Shown: piece after piece, positions 16,710 through 25,915 of the stretch
Layout of the letters: each line of letters starts with the position of its first letter
Position numbering within the stretch: position 1 is the stretch's first letter
Notes under the pieces: generated by a model
The model's database searches: none
Told to the model about the DNA's origin: nothing
Seen by the model: only the letters and a program-made list of their open reading frames with translations
Assembly: GCF_900106645.1 (NCBI RefSeq)
Contig: NZ_FNMV01000002.1
Coordinates: forward strand, 299,690-363,689
From: Flavobacterium degerlachei
GTDB taxonomy: Bacteria > Bacteroidota > Bacteroidia > Flavobacteriales > Flavobacteriaceae
Length of the DNA stretch: 64,000 nucleotides
Reading direction: 5' to 3'
Translations under genes and position numbers: made by a program

Positions 16710-18635
16710 ATGAACAAATTTGAACAATTAGGATTGAGTGAATCGTTACTGAAGGCGATTTTAGATCTAGGATTTGAGAATCCGACCGAAGTACAGGAGA
16801 AAGCGATTCCCCTATTATTGGAAAAAGACACAGATATGGTTGCGTTGGCTCAGACAGGGACAGGGAAAACGGCAGCATTTGGTTTTCCAGTTATCCAAAA
16901 GATTGATGCTAACAACAGGAATACTCAAGCATTAATTTTATCTCCAACACGCGAACTTTGTTTGCAGATTACCAACGAAATTAAAAACTACTCTAAATAC
17001 GAAAAAGGTATTAATGTGGTAGCAGTTTACGGTGGGGCTAGCATAACAGACCAAGCAAGAGAAATTAAGAGAGGCGCACAAATTATTGTGGCAACTCCAG
17101 GAAGAATGCAAGACATGATTAATAGAGGATTGGTAAACATTTCTCAAATTAACTTTTGTATTCTAGATGAGGCTGACGAAATGTTGAACATGGGTTTCTA
17201 CGAAGATATCGTAAACATCCTATCAACTACTCCAGACGAAAAAAACACATGGTTATTCTCGGCTACAATGCCAGCAGAGGTTGCTAGAATTGGTAAACAA
17301 TTCATGAAAGACCCTATTGAAATTACTGTAGGAGCTAAAAATTCAGGTTCTGCAACAGTTTCTCATGAGTTTTACCTTGTAAATGCTCGTGACCGTTACG
17401 AAGCTTTGAAACGTTTAGCTGATGCTAATCCAGACATCTTCTCAGTAGTTTTTTGTAGAACAAAACGTGATACACAAGCTGTTGCTGAGAAATTAGTAGA
17501 AGACGGATACAGTGCTGCTGCATTGCACGGAGATTTATCTCAAGCGCAACGTGATGGTGTAATGAAATCTTTTAGAGGAAGACAAATCCAAATGCTTGTA
17601 GCTACTGACGTTGCTGCACGTGGAATTGACGTTGATAACATTACTCACGTAGTGAATTACCAACTTCCTGACGAAATAGAAACTTACAATCACCGTTCAG
17701 GTCGTACTGGTCGTGCTGGTAAATTAGGTACTTCTATCGTTATTGTAACTAAAAGTGAATTGCGTAAGATTTCTTCTATTGAAAGAATCATCAAGCAAAA
17801 ATTTGAAGAAAAAACAATCCCTTCTGGAATTGAAATCTGCGAAATACAATTATTACACTTAGCTAATAAAATTAAAGACGTAGAAGTTGATCACGAAATT
17901 GACAACTATCTTCCTGCAATAAACAATGTTCTTGAAGCTTTATCGAAAGAAGAGTTAATCAAGAAAATGGTTTCTGTAGAGTTTAATCGTTTTATCAACT
18001 ATTACAAGAAAACTAGAGATATCTCTAATCAAGCTTCAGGTTCTGAAAGACGTGATGACAGAGATGGTGCTCCAAGAGAAAACAATAATGGTGGCGCAAC
18101 AAGATATTTTGTGAACATAGGTTCTAGAGATAACTTTGATTGGATGTCATTAAAAGATTACTTGAAAGAAACATTAGACCTAGGTCGCGATGACGTTTTC
18201 AAAGTAGACGTAAAAGAAGGTTTCTCTTTCTTTAACACAGATCCAGAACACACAGATAAAGTAATGGAAGTATTGAACAACGTACAATTAGAAGGACGTC
18301 GTATCAATGTTGAAATTTCTAAAAATGATGGTGGCGGAAGACGCGACCATAACGGAAGAAGTTCTGGTGGTTTTGGTGGAGGTGGAAGAAGTTCTGCTCC
18401 AAGAAGAGAAGGTAGCTTTGCACCAAGAAGAGAAGGTTCAGGTGGTGGATTCAGAAGCGACAGAAACTCAGCTCCAAGAGAAGGTGGTTTCGGTGGAAGA
18501 AGTTCAGCTCCAAGAGAAGGTGGATTTGGCGGAAGAAGCTCTGCTCCAAGAGGAGAAGGTTCTTCAGATAGAGCTCCTAGACGTTCTGAGAGTTTCGGTG
18601 ATTCATCTAGACCAAGAAGACCAAGAAGAGACTAA
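16710..18635 (+). CDS. DEAD-box RNA helicase (DeaD/CsdA type) with RG-rich tail
   Basis: A 641-residue ATP-dependent RNA helicase. The core has the Q motif (FENPTEVQ), motif I AQTGTGKT, Ia PTRELCLQ, GG and TPGR, motif II DEAD, motif III SAT, and motif VI HRSGRTGRAG, spanning about residues 1-370. A DbpA-like RNA-binding fold follows (about 465-540, RYFVNIGSRDNFDW onward), then an unstructured tail of RGG/SAPREGGFGGR-type repeats. Such helicases assist ribosome assembly and RNA decay, often in the cold. Codon use changes visibly along the gene, being most regular in the helicase core, consistent with high expression. Confidence 0.93.
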   Translation: MNKFEQLGLSESLLKAILDLGFENPTEVQEKAIPLLLEKDTDMVALAQTGTGKTAAFGFPVIQKIDANNRNTQALILSPTRELCLQITNEIKNYSKYEKGINVVAVYGGASITDQAREIKRGAQIIVATPGRMQDMINRGLVNISQINFCILDEADEMLNMGFYEDIVNILSTTPDEKNTWLFSATMPAEVARIGKQFMKDPIEITVGAKNSGSATVSHEFYLVNARDRYEALKRLADANPDIFSVVFCRTKRDTQAVAEKLVEDGYSAAALHGDLSQAQRDGVMKSFRGRQIQMLVATDVAARGIDVDNITHVVNYQLPDEIETYNHRSGRTGRAGKLGTSIVIVTKSELRKISSIERIIKQKFEEKTIPSGIEICEIQLLHLANKIKDVEVDHEIDNYLPAINNVLEALSKEELIKKMVSVEFNRFINYYKKTRDISNQASGSERRDDRDGAPRENNNGGATRYFVNIGSRDNFDWMSLKDYLKETLDLGRDDVFKVDVKEGFSFFNTDPEHTDKVMEVLNNVQLEGRRINVEISKNDGGGRRDHNGRSSGGFGGGGRSSAPRREGSFAPRREGSGGGFRSDRNSAPREGGFGGRSSAPREGGFGGRSSAPRGEGSSDRAPRRSESFGDSSRPRRPRRD

Positions 18636-18722
18636 CATTTATTGTTAATTTTCTTATAATAATATAAGGGACTACAAAATATTTAATCCTGTTTTATTAC
18701 TTTTAAAGTTTTAAACCAGTTT

Positions 18723-19490
18723 ATGAAATATTTTGTAGTCTTCTTTTTTTTAATACTATCCACAGTCGCTTCGGCACAGGATATAGTTCCATCCCAAAAA
18801 GTATCCGGTTATATCTATAACGATAATACTAAATCTCCCCTAATCAATGTCAATATCATTAATATCAACAAGGTACGAGGAGCAAGAACCGATTCACAAG
18901 GTTACTTTGAAATCGATGTACAGCCAACTGATACATTACATATTTCGTTTTTAGGTTTTCAATCTCTAAGGGTTAAAGTCACCAATGACTGGATAAAAAA
19001 CAAAGTTGCCAAAATATTCCTTACCGAAAAAGCTATAGCATTAGAGGAAGTAGTAATCAGACCTTTTAACTTAACGGGATATTTGGAAGTTGATTCAAAA
19101 ACAATTCCAACAAATGAAAACTACCGTTACAGTATTTCTGGATTAACACACGGCTATGAAGCTGGTGAATACTCTCCAAATGCTTTTGGAAGAGTTCTAG
19201 GCTCCATTTTCAATCCAGCCGACATGCTATATAATTTCTTTGGAAATAATCCTAAGGAGCTTAAAAAACTTAAAGAAATGAAAAAGGACGACACTGTTCG
19301 AAATCTTTTGGAATCCAAGTTTGACAGAGAAACAATTGCAGTATTACTTGGTGTAGATAAAAAAGAAATTGCCGAAATATTACAACGATGCAATTATTCG
19401 GAATCTTTTATTAAAACAGCAAATGATTTGCAAATTATGGATGCCATAAGTGGTTGTTATGAAGAATATAAGATTTTGAAAAAAAGATAA
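18723..19490 (+). CDS. Secreted protein with carboxypeptidase-regulatory-like domain
   Basis: A 255-residue exported protein. After a signal peptide (cleavage near ASAQD, residue about 19) comes a CarboxypepD_reg-like beta-sandwich (about 27-110) with KVSGYIYNDNTKSPLINVNI and the typical GYFEIDV and FLGFQSLRVKV strands, as at the N-terminus of TonB-dependent receptors. The rest is predicted helical (about 160-255) with no barrel. It probably resides in the periplasm or at the outer membrane; its function is unknown. Confidence 0.75.
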   Translation: MKYFVVFFFLILSTVASAQDIVPSQKVSGYIYNDNTKSPLINVNIININKVRGARTDSQGYFEIDVQPTDTLHISFLGFQSLRVKVTNDWIKNKVAKIFLTEKAIALEEVVIRPFNLTGYLEVDSKTIPTNENYRYSISGLTHGYEAGEYSPNAFGRVLGSIFNPADMLYNFFGNNPKELKKLKEMKKDDTVRNLLESKFDRETIAVLLGVDKKEIAEILQRCNYSESFIKTANDLQIMDAISGCYEEYKILKKR

Positions 19491-19536
19491 TTATTCTACA
19501 TCGACAACTTACTTTAATAAGTTAACAAAAATATAT

Positions 19537-19566
19537 AATCCTCAATTATAGTCATAGTTGAGGATT
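19537..19566 (+). terminator. Intrinsic terminator
   Basis: AATCCTCAA pairs with TTGAGGATT around a 12-base loop. It follows the carboxypeptidase-regulatory-like gene and precedes the cupin gene. Confidence 0.6.
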
Positions 19567-19610
19567 TCATTTAAAAAATGAATTTAAGTTTTAATTAAAC
19601 TACTCAAATT

Positions 19611-19949
19611 ATGTCTAATATACCTTTCCAATCCATTAATTGGGACAAAATAGAAAAAATTGAAAGTCCAGGAGAAACTGGAACTGTCATATCTCAAACT
19701 ATACAAATAGCTGGACTTAGAATTAGAAAAGTTACTTATTCAGAAAATTATCAGGCTGACCATTGGTGCCAAAAAGGACATATTTTCCACTGCCTCAAAG
19801 GACATCTAATAAGCGAAATGGAATCAGGGGAAGAAACATACATTTCAGAAGGAATGAGCTATGTAGTCTCTGATAATGAAAGCTCGCATCGTTCTATATC
19901 AGTAAATGGAGCTGAATTATTAATCATAGACGGCGATTTCTTGCAATAA
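19611..19949 (+). CDS. DHCW-motif cupin fold protein
   Basis: A 112-residue single-domain cupin. The sequence ADHWCQKGHIFHCLKGHL (about 49-66) supplies the His/Cys-rich metal site from which the family is named, followed by the second cupin motif with SDNESSHRS. Cupins of this group bind a metal in a small beta-barrel; the reaction is unknown. It starts at the ATG following a T-rich leader and has no operon partner. Confidence 0.78.
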   Translation: MSNIPFQSINWDKIEKIESPGETGTVISQTIQIAGLRIRKVTYSENYQADHWCQKGHIFHCLKGHLISEMESGEETYISEGMSYVVSDNESSHRSISVNGAELLIIDGDFLQ

Positions 19950-20017
19950 TATTTAAAATAATCAAAATATTATATACATTTACTTACATTGTAATAGAAA
20001 ACCTTAATACTTATATC

Positions 20018-20128
20018 ATGGCAAAAAGTCAAGACGCGAAGAAAACCGCAAAAAAAGAGCCTCTTAAAACGGCTAAAGAAAAAAAAGACGAAAAAAGAGA
20101 AAAGAAAAACGCTCCTAAAAGAGACTAA
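20018..20128 (+). CDS. Small lysine-rich basic protein (36 residues)
   Basis: A 36-residue peptide, MAKSQDAKKTAKKEPLKTAK followed by more K/E/R-rich sequence and ending NAPKRD. Nearly half its residues are lysine or arginine, and it has no hydrophobic core, so it should be disordered and may bind nucleic acid or ribosomes (inference). It has its own upstream space and is followed 16 bases later by a strong hairpin terminator, which supports a real monocistronic gene. No named family is recognised. Confidence 0.6.
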   Translation: MAKSQDAKKTAKKEPLKTAKEKKDEKREKKNAPKRD

Positions 20129-20144
20129 TTTCTTTAAAATAACA

Positions 20145-20173
20145 AACCCTCGCTTATTTGATAAACGAGGGTT
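20145..20173. terminator. Bidirectional hairpin terminator
   Basis: AACCCTCG pairs with CGAGGGTT around a 13-base loop, with T-rich sequence on both outgoing sides. It separates the small basic protein gene from the convergent pepD. Confidence 0.72.
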
Positions 20174-20201
20174 ACTTATTTTTATTCGTAATAGCTTTCT
20201 A

Positions 20202-21665
20202 TTATTTCATTGGAATATTAGCCAAAATTTCCAGTAAAAACTTCCAGAATTTCTGAGAAGAAGAAATACTAGCTCTTTCATCAGGTGAGTGTGCACCATG
20301 GATAGTAGGACCAAAAGAAATCATATCCATTTCCGGATAATTAGTACCTAGAATACCGCATTCTAATCCTGCGTGACATGCTACCACTCTAGGTTTTTCT
20401 CCAACTTGTTTTTCATAAAGAGGAACTAGAACATCTAAAATTTCTGATTCCGCGTTAGGTGTCCAACCTGGATACGATCCTGAAAGCTCCACTTCACATC
20501 CCATCAATTCAAATGCAGAACGTAAACTGTTTGCCAAGTCAAATTTAGCCGTTTCTACAGAAGAACGTGTTAAGCATTGAATAGAAAGATTCCCTCCTCC
20601 TAATACTACTTTAGCAATATTATTAGACGTTTCTACTAGGTCAGCAAAATCAGCACTCATAGCATAAACTCCATTATGAGCAGCATACATTGCTCTAACA
20701 AAATAAAACTGAGCAATAGAAGGCATTACTTTAGCTGGAGTAACATCTAATTTCTCAAAAACAACCTCTAGATTTGGTTCTGTCGTTTTCAATTCTGTTT
20801 TGATATCATTTACAATTTGCTGCATATCATAAACAAATGCTTCGTCATACACTTCAGCAATCACCACTTTAGCAACGCTTTCTCTTGGAATTGCATTACG
20901 TAAACTTCCTCCTAGAATTTCAGAAATCTGTAATCCAAAATTATCAAAACCATCAAATAACAAACGGTTCATAATTTTATTTGCATTACCTAAGCCTTTG
21001 TGAATATCCATTCCTGAATGACCTCCTTTTAATCCTTTTACAGTAATAGCATAGCCTACTGAACCTTCTGGAGTTTCCTCTTCATCATATTCTGCGGTTG
21101 CGGTAACGTCAATACCTCCGGCACAACCAATATCGATTTCATCATCTTCTTCGGTATCTAAATTCAATAGAATTTGACCTTGAAGAATTCCTCCTTTAAG
21201 ATTTAATGCTCCAGTCATTCCTGTCTCTTCATCAATTGTAAACAATGCTTCAATAGCAGGATGAGGAATGTCAGTACTTTCTAAAATTGCCATAATTGCG
21301 GCAACTCCAAGACCATTATCAGCACCAAGAGTTGTACCTCTAGCACGCACCCAGTCTCCATCAACATACATGTCGATTCCTTGAGTATCAAAATCAAAAA
21401 CAGTATCTGAATTTTTCTGGTGTACCATATCTAAATGCCCTTGCATTACAATGGCTTTGCGACTCTCCATTCCTGCAGTGGCTGGCTTGCGAATAATTAC
21501 ATTTCGGATATCATCTTCAAAAGTTTCTAATCCAAGGTTCTTCCCGAAGTCTTTCATAAATTCAATTACTCGTTCCTCTTTTTTAGAAGGGCGAGGCACA
21601 GCATTTAAATCGGCAAACTTATTCCAAAGTACTTTGGGTTCTAAATTTCTTATTTCTTGACTCAT
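20202..21665 (-). CDS. pepD: Aminoacyl-histidine dipeptidase (M20 family, PepD-like)
   Basis: A 487-residue cytosolic zinc dipeptidase that cleaves Xaa-His and other dipeptides. Metal-binding signatures of the M20 family are QGHLDMVHQ (about 77-85), LGADNGLGVAA (about 117-127), the catalytic TIDEETGMTGA (about 148-158), and GAHSPDERASIS near the C-terminus. The dimerisation lid domain occupies about 200-390. The length fits PepD. It is monocistronic, with a -7 box 35 bases upstream and a terminator 29 bases downstream. Confidence 0.92.
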   Translation of the reverse strand: MSQEIRNLEPKVLWNKFADLNAVPRPSKKEERVIEFMKDFGKNLGLETFEDDIRNVIIRKPATAGMESRKAIVMQGHLDMVHQKNSDTVFDFDTQGIDMYVDGDWVRARGTTLGADNGLGVAAIMAILESTDIPHPAIEALFTIDEETGMTGALNLKGGILQGQILLNLDTEEDDEIDIGCAGGIDVTATAEYDEEETPEGSVGYAITVKGLKGGHSGMDIHKGLGNANKIMNRLLFDGFDNFGLQISEILGGSLRNAIPRESVAKVVIAEVYDEAFVYDMQQIVNDIKTELKTTEPNLEVVFEKLDVTPAKVMPSIAQFYFVRAMYAAHNGVYAMSADFADLVETSNNIAKVVLGGGNLSIQCLTRSSVETAKFDLANSLRSAFELMGCEVELSGSYPGWTPNAESEILDVLVPLYEKQVGEKPRVVACHAGLECGILGTNYPEMDMISFGPTIHGAHSPDERASISSSQKFWKFLLEILANIPMK

Positions 21666-21699
21666 TTATTTATATTTGAATTATATTATTTTTAAAATT

Positions 21700-21707
21700 C
21701 AAAGTTA
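21700..21707 (-). promoter_or_regulatory. -7 box (TAACTTTG) of pepD
   Basis: On the minus strand TAACTTTG fits TAnnTTTG and precedes the pepD ATG by 34 bases. No -33 TTG at the expected distance. Confidence 0.45.
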
Positions 21708-21775
21708 CAAAGTTTAAACTCTTTTTCGGCACTAATAGATATTGTAATTACCTTTACATTTTATAAAACATTGCT

Positions 21776-22843
21776 GTGAAACAAAAACACATTCTTCCGC
21801 TCTTTCTTTTTGTCCAAATAATTATTCTTCAAATTATTCCTTTCTTTCCAGAATATGTGGAACGGTTTTACAGCAACGGATTATACCCTGTTATTACATC
21901 ATTTTCAAGAACGCTATTTGGAGGCATTCCTTTCTCTGTAGGAGATTTTATTTACTTTATTTTAATCTTCCTTATATTGAGATGGCTCTGGATTAAAAGA
22001 AAAACTTGGAAATTAGACTGGAAGGATAATGCATTAACTGTTTTAAGTTTTGTGTCCATCTTTTATTTTATGTTTCATCTGCTATGGGCAATGAACTATT
22101 ATCGCCAACCTCTTTTTGAAAAAATGGCAATCGAAAGGGATTATTCAGATGAGGAATTGCTTCGATTTACAAAAAAACTGATTGTAAAAACAAATGCCAT
22201 CCAAAATCAAATTACAAAGAATAGCAGTGAAAAAGTGGTCTTCCCCTATTCACAAGAACAAGCTTTTCAAATGAATATGAACGGTTATGAAAATTTAGCC
22301 ATCAGCCACCCCTTCTTTTCTTATAGCAATTTGAGCGCAAAAAAATCACTAATCAGTCTGCCCTTAATCTATATGGGTTTTGGCGGTTACCTAAACCCAT
22401 TTACTAATGAGGCCCAAGTGAATTACTTAGGTCCGATGTATAATTTCCCAACCACATCTTGCCACGAAATGGCACACCAATTGGGATTTGCCAGCGAAAC
22501 CGAATGTAATTTTATTGGTTTTCTGGCCTCGGTAAACAATGACAATTTATACTTTCAATATTCTGGATATAGTTTTGCCTTGCGGTATTGTTTAGGCAAC
22601 TGGGAAATGCGCAATAAGCCTATTTTTGACCAACTTGTAAAAACCGTTCATCCCGGGATTTTAAAAAACTATCAAGAAAGCAAAGATTTTAGAGCAGAAT
22701 ATGAAACTGCAATACAAACTGGTTTTCATCTTTTTTACGATAATTTTTTAAAACTAAATCAACAAGCAGACGGAATGCAGAGCTACAGCAAATTTGTCAA
22801 TTTGATGGTGAATTATTATGGCAAAAAAAACCATGAGCTGTAA
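21776..22843 (+). CDS. DUF3810 family membrane protein with metalloprotease-like motif
   Basis: A 355-residue protein with three N-terminal membrane segments (about 7-25, 50-67, 87-106) and a soluble C-terminal domain with SCHEMAHQLGFASETECNF, a HExxH zinc-binding motif with a downstream glutamate. This is the DUF3810 family of Bacteroidota, a putative membrane-bound zincin. Its substrate is not known. The start is GTG; no in-frame ATG lies between it and the first hydrophobic segment. Confidence 0.78.
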   Translation: MKQKHILPLFLFVQIIILQIIPFFPEYVERFYSNGLYPVITSFSRTLFGGIPFSVGDFIYFILIFLILRWLWIKRKTWKLDWKDNALTVLSFVSIFYFMFHLLWAMNYYRQPLFEKMAIERDYSDEELLRFTKKLIVKTNAIQNQITKNSSEKVVFPYSQEQAFQMNMNGYENLAISHPFFSYSNLSAKKSLISLPLIYMGFGGYLNPFTNEAQVNYLGPMYNFPTTSCHEMAHQLGFASETECNFIGFLASVNNDNLYFQYSGYSFALRYCLGNWEMRNKPIFDQLVKTVHPGILKNYQESKDFRAEYETAIQTGFHLFYDNFLKLNQQADGMQSYSKFVNLMVNYYGKKNHEL

Positions 22844-22895
22844 ATATTGGTAAAACTCCTGATAAACAGCTTGTAAAAGAAGTAAACTTGTCAAA

Positions 22896-22977
22896 TAGCC
22901 CCGATGGAAATGAAAATCCTTTATTTTTCTTTTCTTTAAAGAAAAATAAAGATTGTAATGTACAGCGGGACGACTGT
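22896..22977 (+). repeat. Interspersed repeat, copy 2 (conserved arms, hairpin core)
   Basis: It begins TAGCCCCGATGGAAATGAAA and ATCC, has a long AT-rich hairpin core (CTTTATTTTTC with its complement, 22919-22951), and ends TACAGCGGGACGACT. The arms align with copy 1 read on the minus strand and with copy 3, but the hairpin core is unrelated. It sits between the DUF3810 and sigma-factor genes. Confidence 0.6.
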
Positions 22978-23060
22978 TGATTGTGTCTCAAAAAAGCTGT
23001 GCTACAAAATAAAAAAGCAGTACTTTGTAACAAATCTGAATAGAGTCGTACTAATGTATC

Positions 23061-23555
23061 ATGAGTGAAAATCTAGAACATTCTTTTGTAAAGCAATTAA
23101 CGGACAATCAAAATATAATCCACAAGATATGTAGATTGTATACTGATTGTGAAGATGCACACAAAGATTTGTTTCAGGAAATAACCATTCAGTTATGGAA
23201 GGCTTTTCCAAAATTTAGAGGCGATAGCAAATTTTCTACTTGGGCCTATCGCGTAGCATTGAACACGGCCATTACCTTATATCGAAAAAACAAGCGTACA
23301 GTCGCTACTGTAGAGTATGAGGGCCGACAGCACTTCATAAAGGAAGTGGATTACAACTATGAGGAAGAAGAGCAAATTAAACTAATGTACAAAGCCGTAT
23401 ATCAGTTAAATGACATTGAGAAGGCCTTAGTTTTTATGTATCTCGAAGATAAAGACTATCGAGAAATAGCCGAAACTCTAGGTATTAGCGAAGTGAACGC
23501 CAGAGTTAAAATGAACAGGATTAAGGGCAAATTAAAAAAAATATTAAATCCGTAA
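23061..23555 (+). CDS. ECF-type RNA polymerase sigma factor
   Basis: A 164-residue sigma-70 family factor of extracytoplasmic-function size. Region 2 covers about 10-80, with LFQEITIQLWKAFPKFRGDSKFSTWAYRVA as the core-binding and -10 recognition part. Region 4 covers about 105-160, with ALVFMYLEDKDYREIAETLGISEVNARVKMNRIKGKLKK as the helix-turn-helix. It directs RNA polymerase to a small regulon. It is 5 bases from the next gene, a membrane protein that may be its regulator. Confidence 0.9.
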   Translation: MSENLEHSFVKQLTDNQNIIHKICRLYTDCEDAHKDLFQEITIQLWKAFPKFRGDSKFSTWAYRVALNTAITLYRKNKRTVATVEYEGRQHFIKEVDYNYEEEEQIKLMYKAVYQLNDIEKALVFMYLEDKDYREIAETLGISEVNARVKMNRIKGKLKKILNP

Positions 23556-23560
23556 GGAAT

Positions 23561-24193
23561 ATGAAAGAGCTGGATTTATTAAAAAAAGACTGGAAAAAGA
23601 ACGAAAATTCTTTTGAGCAGATATCAGAAATAGAAATTTACAAAATGATTCATAAAAAATCATCTTCAATAGTGAAGTGGATTTTAATTATTAGCGTTTT
23701 GGAGGTATTACTATGGACGTTGATTAGTGTGTGTTTTAACACTGATGAATATTTAAAGAAAATGAATCATATAGAATTAGTGTCTTATTTCAAGGTGCTA
23801 ACCATTTTTAACTATGGAGTGATATTAGCCTTTATATACTTATTCTACAAAAACTACATTAGGATCACTACGACAGTAGCTACTAAACAATTGATGAAAG
23901 ACATTTTAAGGACCCGTAAAACGGTTCAATATTATGTATGGTACAATTTAGGGATGGCCGTTTTGAGTTTGATTATAGGCTTTGTAATCGCTATTGCCTA
24001 CAATCCAGAAACTAGTATTTTAAACGATCAAATCGCACATAATGGAAAAGTAATGGCAATCACAATAGGAGTTTTGTTTTTAACTACCGTTGTGTTCTTT
24101 GGACTTTTTTGGCTTTTTTACAGACTCTTATACGGAATCCTACTCCGAAGATTGTATGCCAATTATAAAGAATTAAAGAAAATAGATTTATAA
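23561..24193 (+). CDS. Four-helix membrane protein, possible anti-sigma partner
   Basis: A 210-residue protein. A charged cytoplasmic N-terminus (1-35, LKKDWKKNENSFEQISEIEIYKMI) precedes four transmembrane helices (about 38-58, 82-101, 125-146, 166-190). The cotranscribed ECF gene immediately upstream suggests it binds and holds the sigma factor at the membrane, but it lacks a recognisable zinc anti-sigma motif. No known family is recognised. Confidence 0.65.
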   Translation: MKELDLLKKDWKKNENSFEQISEIEIYKMIHKKSSSIVKWILIISVLEVLLWTLISVCFNTDEYLKKMNHIELVSYFKVLTIFNYGVILAFIYLFYKNYIRITTTVATKQLMKDILRTRKTVQYYVWYNLGMAVLSLIIGFVIAIAYNPETSILNDQIAHNGKVMAITIGVLFLTTVVFFGLFWLFYRLLYGILLRRLYANYKELKKIDL

Positions 24194-24200
24194 AAGAAAA

Positions 24201-24220
24201 GAGTTCGCCGTGGCGAACTC
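24201..24220. terminator. Bidirectional hairpin terminator
   Basis: GAGTTCGCC pairs with GGCGAACTC around a 2-base centre, with A-tracts before and T-tracts after. It lies between convergent genes. Its centre CGCCGTGGCG is identical to that of the terminator near 32.99 kb. Confidence 0.8.
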
Positions 24221-24232
24221 TTTTCTTTTATA

Positions 24233-25042
24233 TCAATATTCCCATCGACGCAGTTTATTTAATTTTTCCTCTTCTTCTCTTTCCTCGCAAGGGATAACTT
24301 TAAGAAAGGAACTGTGTTGCTCAATAGCGTATTCTACTTTTTCAACAATTTCATCGATAGTGTCATTATCGTAATCAATTTCTAAAGGTTCCTTAATGAT
24401 AAAGGATTGCAAAATCCCTTTCTTTTTCATCCTCAAACCTTTTTTGTCAAATGAGCGTCTAAAACCGTCTATGACAATGGGAACTACAATAGGCCGGTGC
24501 TCTTTGATGATATGTGCCGTTCCCTTCCTTACTGGTTTAAATGATTTGGTTGTCCCTTGGGGGAAAGTAATTACCCAACCATCTTGAAGCGCTATTTTAA
24601 TATTTTCAGTATCATTAGGGTTTACCTCTTTTTTCTCTTTAACATCAACTCCTTTTGAACGCCAGGTTCGTTCTACTGTAATAGCACCAGCATAAGCCAT
24701 AATTCTTGGCAAAATCCCTGATTGCATAGTTTCTTTGGCTGCTACATAATAAATATTCAGCTTAGGGTTCCATAAATACAGTACGTCTTTTATATTGTTT
24801 TCTCTACCTTTCAAACTAGCATTAAAAACGTGAAACATAGCCACGACATCAGCAAAATAGGTCTGATGATTAGATATGAAAAGTACATTCGTATCTGGTA
24901 AATTTCGGATAATTTCAGAGCCTTCAATCTTTAATTCATTAAAACCTCTATACCGCCTATGGGTAATGCCTCCGAACATTCGAATTAACCATTTCTTTAA
25001 AAACAGTATATGACCAAAAGAATTTCTCTTAAATAACCCCAT
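24233..25042 (-). CDS. PlsC-like 1-acylglycerol-3-phosphate acyltransferase
   Basis: A 269-residue membrane-associated acyltransferase. It should add an acyl chain to lysophosphatidate or a related lipid. The catalytic region (about 55-70) reads SNHQTYFADVV and the phosphate-binding motif is FPQGTT (about 159-164), followed by VPIVIDGFRRSF. Compared with the usual HX4D and FPEGTR motifs, there is one extra residue between the catalytic His59 and Asp65, and the Glu and Arg are replaced by Gln and Thr. The specificity may therefore differ from PlsC proper. Confidence 0.8.
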   Translation of the reverse strand: MGLFKRNSFGHILFLKKWLIRMFGGITHRRYRGFNELKIEGSEIIRNLPDTNVLFISNHQTYFADVVAMFHVFNASLKGRENNIKDVLYLWNPKLNIYYVAAKETMQSGILPRIMAYAGAITVERTWRSKGVDVKEKKEVNPNDTENIKIALQDGWVITFPQGTTKSFKPVRKGTAHIIKEHRPIVVPIVIDGFRRSFDKKGLRMKKKGILQSFIIKEPLEIDYDNDTIDEIVEKVEYAIEQHSSFLKVIPCEEREEEEKLNKLRRWEY

Positions 25043-25174
25043 AAAATTGTGTTTATTTTTTGCAAACTTGAATTACAAACTTACGCTTTTTATTTTTTAA
25101 GTTTTCAACTGAAAATCCAGCACAGCGACTGATTACCATAATAAATACAAAACCATTATATTCGTCTTAGAATA

Positions 25175-25825
25175 TTAAAGTCTTGAATTTAACACCTCTT
25201 TCAGCACATCTTTTAACTCACTCAACATCATTGCTGTAGCTCCCCAAACAACATGCCCTTCAATATTGAATGCTGGAACATTAACCTCCTTTGCATAGGA
25301 AGTGGCCATTTTTGCTTCAATGAGTATTTCATCATTCAAGAAAACAGACAACGGTAATTCAATTATGCTTGACACCTCTGTAGGGTCAAGAACAAAGCAA
25401 ATTTCCTCCTTACATATTCCTAAATAAGGATGGACCATAAAGTTACTTGGTGGAACATACACTTCTGTAAAAGGTTTGACTACGTTAATCATAGCAGGAT
25501 TCACACCTACTTCTTCTTGTGTTTCACGCAATGCCGTCCAGGAAAAATCCTGATCCCCTATTTCAAATTTCCCGCCAGGAAATGCAATTTGCCCTGAATG
25601 TACCCCTTCATAGGAGTTACGAACGATAAGCACTAAATGGGTCATTCCTTTTTTAGGGTAAAACAACATCATTACTGCAGCCACTCTTGGATTCTTACTT
25701 TCCAAGCCGATGTTTTTTAGACTTTCGATCCTTTCAAACGGGGCCATTTTTATATGTGCATCTATTGCCGGAAGCTTGGCCTCAGCTAAGTTAGGAACAT
25801 ATTCTAAAAAATATTGAAAATCCAT
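25175..25825 (-). CDS. NUDIX hydrolase, CoA pyrophosphatase type
   Basis: A 216-residue NUDIX enzyme. The Nudix box is GGKFEIGDQDFSWTALRETQ followed by EEVG (about 84-107), and the preceding region has the family's IVRNSYEGVHSGQIAFPGG. CoA-type NUDIX proteins (NudL-like) cleave CoA or its derivatives into phosphopantetheine and 3',5'-ADP. The ATG chosen begins MDFQYFLEYVP; a TTG two codons earlier is less likely. It is monocistronic and lies head to head with the DUF4268 gene. Confidence 0.85.
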   Translation of the reverse strand: MDFQYFLEYVPNLAEAKLPAIDAHIKMAPFERIESLKNIGLESKNPRVAAVMMLFYPKKGMTHLVLIVRNSYEGVHSGQIAFPGGKFEIGDQDFSWTALRETQEEVGVNPAMINVVKPFTEVYVPPSNFMVHPYLGICKEEICFVLDPTEVSSIIELPLSVFLNDEILIEAKMATSYAKEVNVPAFNIEGHVVWGATAMMLSELKDVLKEVLNSRL

Positions 25826-25915
25826 AATCAAAGTCTATTTTTGCAATTAGAATATAATATAAATATAGTTTAGAAAATAGCATTGCGCAAGTTTTCTAAA
25901 ACCAAAACAAACAAA

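Noticed and set aside
18307..18648. A 113-codon frame overlapping the 3' end of the DEAD-box gene
   Set aside because: It is the +1 reading of the RG-rich repeat tail; the repeated low-complexity Glu/Val/Gln product is a by-product of that repetitive DNA.
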